From Roseburia sp. (lineage in GTDB: Bacteria; Bacillota; Clostridia; Lachnospirales; Lachnospiraceae), in the NCBI GenBank assembly GCA_030844625.1, contig JAUUNJ010000069.1, positions 1-9,798 on the forward strand: 9,798 nt of DNA, given 5' to 3'. Positions within the stretch are counted from its first letter, which is position 1. Each line of letters begins with the position of its first letter. Both the position numbers and the translations under genes were made by a program. A model generated the notes under the pieces. That model worked only from the letters and a program-made list of their open reading frames with translations. It was not told the DNA's origin and made no database searches. Shown one piece after another: positions 6,320 to 9,798 of the stretch.

Positions 6320-7211
6320 AATAATTATCGGTGTGGATCATGGATACGGTTATACCAAAACAGCAGAAACAATCATGAAGAGTGGAATTGAAGAACTGCC
6401 GATTGAACCACCATTTAATGAAGATATTCTTATATATAACGGAGATATTTATACGGTAGGACAAGTTAGAACAGAGCAGCCGGCAGAAAAAACACAGACC
6501 AATGACTATTACATATTAACGCTTGCTGCAATAGCAAAAGTATTAGAGGCTCATAATTTAAAACGTGCAAATGATTTAATCATAGCGGTGGGTCTTCCGT
6601 ACTCATTTATGTCAAAACAGGCAGATGGTTTTAAAAGATATCTTGGAAAAAATAAAAATGTGGAGTTTAAATATGAGGGCAAAAAATATTATCTGGGTAT
6701 TAAAGAAGTGAAGGTATTTCCACAGGGATTCCCTATGATTGCCACGGAATTGGGAGACGCAAAGAAAGACGAACTGTCGGTAGTTGATATCGGAAGCAGA
6801 ACGATAGATGTTCTGACTTTTCTGCATGGAAAACCTTTATATGATAAATGCTTTTCGATTGACAGAAAAGGAACACTGGACTGTATCGAAGCAATTAGAA
6901 AGTATTATCTTGCACAGTTCCAGGAGAATGCAGACGAAGAAATGATACAGGAAATCTTCCAGAATAAAGAAGTATCACTGCCAAATGAAAATGTGAAATT
7001 TATAAAGAAGTTTGTAGAGCGATATATCAATGGTGTGATGAAACAGTTAGAAGCCAAAGAAATTAAATACAATGTTGTTTATTGTGGTGGTGGGGCAAGC
7101 GTATTAAAGAATTATGGGAAAGAAATTGATGCATCATCTGTAATAAAAGACGACATATACGGTAATGCCAAAGGTTATGAAATGCTGGCTTATAACACAA
7201 TAAAAAATTGA
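6300..7211 (+). CDS. ParM-like actin-family plasmid segregation ATPase
   Basis: A 303-residue actin-fold ATPase of the ParM/StbA type; relatives polymerise into filaments that push plasmid copies apart. Phosphate-1 motif: GVDHGYGYTK (11-20, Asp13, Lys20). Phosphate-2 motif: VVDIGSRTID (161-170, Asp163). Adenosine motif: YCGGGASVLK (261-270). IIAVGLPYSF (94-103) is typical of the ParM subgroup. The length matches ParM (about 320). The start at ATG 6300 has GGAGG at 6286-6290, nine bases upstream; an earlier in-frame ATG at 6264 lacks an SD and would overlap its neighbour more. The first codons lie inside the preceding gene, which fits translational coupling. The ParR-like adaptor is encoded downstream, completing a type II partition pair. 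Confidence 0.85.
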   Translation: MLKKNNKIIIGVDHGYGYTKTAETIMKSGIEELPIEPPFNEDILIYNGDIYTVGQVRTEQPAEKTQTNDYYILTLAAIAKVLEAHNLKRANDLIIAVGLPYSFMSKQADGFKRYLGKNKNVEFKYEGKKYYLGIKEVKVFPQGFPMIATELGDAKKDELSVVDIGSRTIDVLTFLHGKPLYDKCFSIDRKGTLDCIEAIRKYYLAQFQENADEEMIQEIFQNKEVSLPNENVKFIKKFVERYINGVMKQLEAKEIKYNVVYCGGGASVLKNYGKEIDASSVIKDDIYGNAKGYEMLAYNTIKN

Positions 7212-7235
7212 GAGCAGATATATATCTACTCTCAA
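7208..7235. repeat. 28-bp near-perfect palindrome at the end of the ParM-like gene
   Basis: TTGAGAG (7208-7214) pairs with CTCTCAA (7229-7235) and AGATAT (7216-7221) with ATATCT (7222-7227). A single C/A mismatch interrupts them and there is no loop. It overlaps the TGA stop. No U-run follows, so a protein-binding site is at least as likely as a terminator. Confidence 0.6.
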
Positions 7236-7396
7236 TAATGCTAAATAAGAACAATAGGTAGTGTGGAAAATCGAAGCGTCAGCCAAAACAAATCGAACAC
7301 ATCTTTCATGTAAATACATTGCGGATGCTTTTTACACACAACCTTTGTGATTACAAATCATAGCATATTTATTTAAAAATATCAAGAGGAGGTATT
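7236..7396. other. Intergenic region between parM-like and parR-like genes, candidate centromere
   Basis: This 161-base gap separates the two partition genes. It contains AAATCGAA twice (7268-7275 and 7290-7297, 22 bases apart) and a small inverted repeat CACAA-CCT-TTGTG (7337-7349). ParR proteins bind short direct repeats next to their genes, so a parC-like site could be here or before the ParM-like gene. The two copies are too few for a classical parC array. I see no convincing promoter. Confidence 0.3.
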
Positions 7397-7402
7397 TTGA
7401 CA

Positions 7403-7843
7403 ATGGAAAAACCAAAGACATATATGCTACGGTTATATCCGGATAGAGCGGCAGATAAAATATTGATTAACTATTTGAAAAGTGAGAACAACATCCAGCA
7501 ATATCTGAGGCGGTTGATAGAACAGGATATCAGAAAAGAAAATATAGAAATTACTATTCATAGGGCTGTAAAAGAAACTTTTTATAACATATTTAAAGAC
7601 AAAGAAATAAGAGTTCTTTCAGGAGGTAGTATCTCTTTTTCAGGTGATGAAGTGGAAGTGCCGGAAACGTTCACATTTAACACGGAAGAAAAGAAACAAT
7701 CGGATATACCGCAGTTTAAAGAGGAAATTCCGGAAACGGAAATACAAAATCCAGATAGTGAAGTGGAAGAGAATGAAGAACAGGAAGAAAGCGTAGAGCA
7801 GATTACACAGGATGCATTGGCTTTTTTAGCCGGATTGGAATAA
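7403..7843 (+). CDS. ParR-like ribbon-helix-helix centromere-binding protein
   Basis: A 146-residue protein. Residues 5-13 (KTYMLRLYP) form a likely DNA-contacting strand, followed by two helices (14-28 and 30-44: NIQQYLRRLIEQDIR), the pattern of a ribbon-helix-helix domain. The middle (86-134) is very acidic and probably disordered. The last eleven residues (QDALAFLAGLE) form a short hydrophobic helix. ParR adaptors bind parC with the N-terminal domain and cap the ParM filament with the C-terminal end, and this layout fits. ATG 7403 lies ten bases after AGGAGG (7387-7392). An in-frame TTG at 7397 is only four bases from the SD and is less likely. The match is by layout and position, not by clear identity. 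Confidence 0.65.
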   Translation: MEKPKTYMLRLYPDRAADKILINYLKSENNIQQYLRRLIEQDIRKENIEITIHRAVKETFYNIFKDKEIRVLSGGSISFSGDEVEVPETFTFNTEEKKQSDIPQFKEEIPETEIQNPDSEVEENEEQEESVEQITQDALAFLAGLE

Positions 7844-7856
7844 TGGAGAGAAGAAT

Positions 7857-8150
7857 ATGGCGGTTAAATATTTAAAGAAAAAAGAGTTATACAGAAGAGC
7901 ACAATCACTCATCGAAGAGACGTTACCATTGAGTAAAGATTTTACCTATAGATCTTATAGAGGAAATGAAAAAATTAGTGGTGGTGACTATGAAATATGC
8001 TCACAATGCTATGGAAATTGGATAAAAATTGTACATAAAAAATACGATGAAAAACAAGATACTTTTGTTTGCGATGAACAGATATTTGCTGATTATAAAG
8101 GTGGTAAGTATTTATATGAGGGAAACAAATATAAATGGATAGAAGAATAA
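7857..8150 (+). CDS. Unrecognised 97-residue protein
   Basis: I do not recognise this family. The gene starts 13 bases after the ParR-like stop with GGAGAGAAGA upstream, so it is probably in the same transcript. The protein is basic at the N-terminus (MAVKYLKKKELYRRAQ), then mixed and rich in tyrosine and lysine, with Cys48, Cys51 (CSQC) and Cys72. The three cysteines are too few for a standard zinc finger. The C-terminal half (QIFADYKGGKYLYEGNKYKW) suggests beta strands. There is no signal peptide or membrane segment. It is likely a cytoplasmic accessory protein of the element; its role is unknown. Confidence 0.6.
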   Translation: MAVKYLKKKELYRRAQSLIEETLPLSKDFTYRSYRGNEKISGGDYEICSQCYGNWIKIVHKKYDEKQDTFVCDEQIFADYKGGKYLYEGNKYKWIEE

Positions 8151-8179
8151 AGGAAACTAGAGAGGGAGAAAAATCAAAA

Positions 8180-8353
8180 GTGTTATTTAAATTCAGAAAA
8201 CACCCCAATTGTGCTCATCCAGGATGGAGCATGAAGAGAAAAGTAAGAGGATATGCTGACTATCAACCTTTTTTAAGGTGGTTCAGCAATGAAAAAATGT
8301 TACGTATATTTTACGGTGTGAGCTCAAGAGATATTCAGTTATCCAAAATATAA
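8180..8353 (+). CDS. Doubtful small ORF, 57 residues from GTG (72 from an upstream ATG)
   Basis: The frame is open from ATG 8135, which overlaps the preceding gene by 16 bases and has no SD. GTG 8180 follows AGAGGGAG (8161-8168) by about 11 bases and is the better start, giving 57 residues. The protein is basic and aromatic (HPNCAHPGW, ADYQPFLRWF) and matches nothing I know. A nested hairpin lies inside it (8254-8288). It may be a real short gene, a decayed gene, or simply transcribed leader RNA of the module downstream. Confidence 0.35.
   Translation: MLFKFRKHPNCAHPGWSMKRKVRGYADYQPFLRWFSNEKMLRIFYGVSSRDIQLSKI
8254..8288 (+). repeat. Nested inverted repeat
   Basis: TGCTGA (8254-8259) pairs with TCAGCA (8283-8288). 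Inside, ACCTT (8266-8270) pairs with AAGGT (8275-8279) around TTTT. The two stems are separated by a 6/3-base internal loop. The hairpin is modest in strength with no U-run after it. Confidence 0.45.
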
Positions 8354-8360
8354 ACTTATA

Positions 8361-8469
8361 TAAGCTAATAGCCCCGGCAGACGTATCATTCTCATACTCC
8401 CACAATATAACATTTTATGGTACATAAAGTCTGCCGGAATATAAATATATAACATGATATAGGAGGGAC
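8361..8469 (+). promoter_or_regulatory. Leader RNA module, copy 1
   Basis: CCGGCAGAC (8374-8382) pairs perfectly with GTCTGCCGG (8429-8437) across a 46-base loop. The loop starts with a small hairpin (GTAT 8383-8386 with ATAC 8394-8397), followed by a C-run (TCCC). The tail AATATAAATA leads to AGGAGGGA (8461-8468), the ribosome-binding sequence of the 50-residue gene at 8472. The same module recurs at 8698-8799, so it is not a chance hairpin. Loop C-run to SD pairing (TCCC with GGGA, CTCC with GGAG) could control translation. I do not recognise a known riboswitch or ribozyme core. Confidence 0.65.
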
Positions 8470-8471
8470 GA

Positions 8472-8624
8472 ATGAAACAACCTAAAAGACCAACTAGAGA
8501 ACAAAAGCAGATAATTAGCAAAAACAGACTTAACGCAGCACATTGGATGATAGTCGAGGATGCCGGAGAAGAAATAAAAATCTTTAATAAAAGTTCAGGC
8601 AACATCCGAACAATCAGGAGGTAA
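8472..8624 (+). CDS. DUF6906-like 50-residue protein
   Basis: MKQPKRPTREQKQIISKN begins a 50-residue protein with a highly basic N-terminus, a central LNAAHWMIVEDAGEEIKIFN and a basic end (IRTIRR). It resembles the small KRPTxxQK...LNPxxW proteins common in clostridial phages and mobile elements (DUF6906, from memory). The function is unknown; the N-terminal basic helix suggests nucleic-acid contact. The ribosome-binding site is strong: AGGAGGGA ends three bases before the ATG, so GGAGG is about six bases away. The gene directly follows copy 1 of the repeated leader module. Its last codons contain another AGGAGG (8617-8622) with no good start codon after it. Confidence 0.7.
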   Translation: MKQPKRPTREQKQIISKNRLNAAHWMIVEDAGEEIKIFNKSSGNIRTIRR

Positions 8625-8640
8625 ATTATTAGAGATTACA

Positions 8641-8657
8641 AAAAGAGTTACTCTTTT
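8641..8657 (+). terminator. Weak terminator-like hairpin after the DUF6906-like gene
   Basis: AAAAGAG (8641-8647) pairs with CTCTTTT (8651-8657) around TTA, followed by CTTCTC. The stem is short and AT-rich, and the T-run is inside the stem. It may only slow transcription. Confidence 0.35.
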
Positions 8658-8697
8658 CTTCTCGAGAGCAGAAAATGTATGGTATCTGATAAAAAAT

Positions 8698-8799
8698 TAA
8701 GCCAGTAGCCCCGGCAGACTAAGTTTAACTTCCCCCCCTAAATATAGATTTCATTATCTCGTACAGCAAAAAAGTCTGCCGGAATATAAATACAGGAGG
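8698..8799 (+). promoter_or_regulatory. Leader RNA module, copy 2
   Basis: CCGGCAGAC (8711-8719) pairs with GTCTGCCGG (8774-8782) across a 54-base loop. The first 22 bases (8698-8719) match copy 1 (8361-8382) with two differences, and the 22 bases at 8771-8792 match 8426-8447 exactly, while the loops differ. The loop again starts with a small self-complementary stretch (AAGTTTAACTT, 8721-8731) followed by a C-run (seven Cs, 8732-8738). The module again ends in AGGAGGGA. The ATG right after it is followed by TAA, so this copy has no long ORF. Confidence 0.65.
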
Positions 8800-8812
8800 G
8801 ATGTAATCCTCC
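8795..8812 (+). promoter_or_regulatory. SD-sequestering mini-hairpin with a start-stop codon pair
   Basis: GGAGG within AGGAGGGA can pair with CCTCC a few bases downstream, around a loop that holds ATG-TAA. The ribosome-binding sequence is therefore both present and potentially masked. It sits about 85 bases before the methylase gene. Confidence 0.45.
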
Positions 8813-8894
8813 CAATAAAGATTGAAAACAAGAAAATAAATAAAAAATAGTGTAAGAAAGTAAAAGGAGAATCATAAGAGAGGGAAGTAGATAT

Positions 8895-9695
8895 ATGAAA
8901 GCGGTATTAAAATATCATGGAGCAAAGAACAGGCTCGGAAAATGGATTAATAATTACATACCAAAACATAAGGTGTATGTTGAACTATTTTTTGGTAGTG
9001 GTGGAGTATTTTTCAACAAACCTAGAGTTCATATCGAGACGATAAATGACTTAAATGATGATGTTGTCAATTTCTTCAAGGTTCTTCGAGAACAACCGGA
9101 AGAATTAGCGAAACTCATATATCTGACACCATATGCAAGAACAGAATATGATTTAGCCTATGAGGACAGTGAAAATATTAGTGAATTGGAAAAAGCAAGA
9201 AGATACTGCGTTAGATGTTGGCAAGGTTTTGGAGCTGCAAATTTATATCATAATGGATTTAAAAGCGGGCAACAGACAAAATCTCCAAATCCGGCAAGAG
9301 GATTTTCTGAATTACCAGAAACATTATTGTTGGCCGGAGAAAGATTGAGAGGTGTACAGATAGAGCATCTTCCGGCAGTAGAACTAATCAAACGATATGA
9401 TACAGAAGATGTATTTATCTATGCTGATCCTCCATACTTGCATAGCACAAGGAAAAATTATCTGTACAAGCATGAAATGACAGACGAAGAACACATTGAA
9501 TTATTGGAATTGTTGATTAAACATCCGGGAAAAGTTCTCTTATCAGGATATGACAATGACCTGTATAACAGCATACTTCAAGGGTGGCGTAAAGTTAAGA
9601 AAGATACTTTGGCCGAAGGTGGAGTAAAGAGAACAGAAACACTTTGGATGAACTATGAGAGCAATCAGCAAATGATGATTTATGATTACATATAA
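8895..9695 (+). CDS. D12-class DNA adenine N6-methyltransferase
   Basis: A 266-residue Dam-like enzyme that would transfer a methyl group from S-adenosylmethionine to adenine N6 in DNA. YHGAKNRLGKWINNYIP (7-23) is the family's N-terminal signature, FFGSGG (32-37) is the AdoMet-binding motif I, and DPPY (178-181) is the catalytic motif IV. The order is that of the alpha/D12 class, and the length is normal. Relatives often methylate GATC, but specificity cannot be read here. No restriction enzyme gene is nearby, so it looks like an orphan phage- or plasmid-type methylase, perhaps for protection against host restriction. The start ATG 8895 has AGAGGGAAG about seven bases upstream. Confidence 0.92.
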   Translation: MKAVLKYHGAKNRLGKWINNYIPKHKVYVELFFGSGGVFFNKPRVHIETINDLNDDVVNFFKVLREQPEELAKLIYLTPYARTEYDLAYEDSENISELEKARRYCVRCWQGFGAANLYHNGFKSGQQTKSPNPARGFSELPETLLLAGERLRGVQIEHLPAVELIKRYDTEDVFIYADPPYLHSTRKNYLYKHEMTDEEHIELLELLIKHPGKVLLSGYDNDLYNSILQGWRKVKKDTLAEGGVKRTETLWMNYESNQQMMIYDYI

Positions 9696-9705
9696 AAATA
9701 ATCGA

Positions 9706-9743
9706 AAGGAGCGGAGCAGCGCGCGAAAGAATTCTTGCTCCTT
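9706..9743 (+). promoter_or_regulatory. GC-rich hairpin masking an SD-like sequence
   Basis: AAGGAGC (9706-9712) can pair with GCTCCTT (9737-9743). Alternatively GGAGCA (9713-9718) pairs with TGCTCC (9736-9741), so two folds compete for the same 3' arm. The loop holds GCGCGCG, very GC-rich for this region. It precedes a start codon at 9750 that has no close SD of its own. Confidence 0.5.
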
Positions 9744-9749
9744 GAAAAA

Positions 9750-9798
9750 ATGGATAAATTTGATAATGCAATAGAGCTTTTTAAAATGGGAAGCAAAA
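9750..9798 (+). CDS. Start of a gene cut off by the window end
   Basis: ATG at 9750 opens a frame (MDKFDNAIELFKMGSK) that runs off the window end. The frame is open upstream to 9702, and TTG at 9735 is an alternative start. Only 16 codons are visible, too few to identify a family. The helix-like start (DNAIELFKMG) is compatible with a cytoplasmic protein. No SD lies right before either start; the nearest AAGGAG is inside the hairpin at 9706-9743. Confidence 0.4.
   Translation, partial: MDKFDNAIELFKMGSK

Noticed and set aside
8361..8437. Hammerhead or twister ribozyme
   Set aside because: The hammerhead core CTGATGA...GAAA is absent and I cannot fit the twister core residues.
8361..8799. CRISPR array or retron RNA
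   Set aside because: Only two copies 337 bases apart with a gene between them, and no Cas or reverse transcriptase gene in the window.
8895..9695. Restriction-modification system
   Set aside because: Only the methylase is present; no endonuclease-like gene is adjacent within the window.
1..9798. tRNA or rRNA genes, including a tRNA attachment site for the element
   Set aside because: No cloverleaf with a TTCGAATC-type T-arm and no rRNA-like stretch was found by eye on either strand.

Overview
The window looks like the chromosome of a low-GC Firmicute of the class Clostridia, most likely Lachnospiraceae. The evidence is the AT-rich base use, the purine-rich Shine-Dalgarno sequences, a clostridial pyrB-pyrI pair, and a clostridial membrane protein of the TIGR04086 type. 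These family names come from motif recognition, not from a database search.

Positions 1-5310 are host chromosome. pyrB and pyrI (111-1462) encode the catalytic and regulatory chains of aspartate carbamoyltransferase; they overlap by 4 bases and end at a clear terminator. Next is a single-gene unit (1639-3258) for a large protein with an ECF-type sigma factor at the N-terminus, then a winged-helix-like segment and an unrecognised domain of about 280 residues. It converges on a CNNM/CorC (HlyC) type membrane protein read from the minus strand (3394-4695), with a long shared hairpin between them. A well-formed promoter for the CorC-type gene lies in the AT-rich intergenic region shared with the divergent TIGR04086-like gene (4845-5201), which ends in a very strong terminator at 5265-5310.

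Positions from about 5311 to the end look like the left part of an integrated mobile element (plasmid-like, ICE or phage-plasmid) whose far end is outside the window. In order it holds: a 65-residue HTH protein resembling the N-terminus of IS30-type transposases; a tiny ORF; a phage-type sigma-like/ArpU-like regulator; a ParM-like actin ATPase translationally coupled to it; a ribbon-helix-helix ParR-like partner; two unrecognised small ORFs; a 50-residue protein resembling the DUF6906 group; a D12-class adenine methyltransferase; and the start of another gene. ParM and ParR would form a type II plasmid segregation system, so the element may exist extrachromosomally for part of its life. The methylase could protect or mark its DNA.

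The most unusual feature is a leader module present twice in the element (8361-8469 and 8698-8799). Both copies have identical 9-bp stem arms, different loops of 46 and 54 bases, a shared 3' tail, and end at an AGGAGGGA ribosome-binding sequence. The first copy precedes the DUF6906-like gene; the second runs into an ATG followed at once by TAA. This looks like a structured RNA or translational control element that I cannot assign to a known family. A third candidate control hairpin, with two competing SD-containing arms, lies after the methylase gene.
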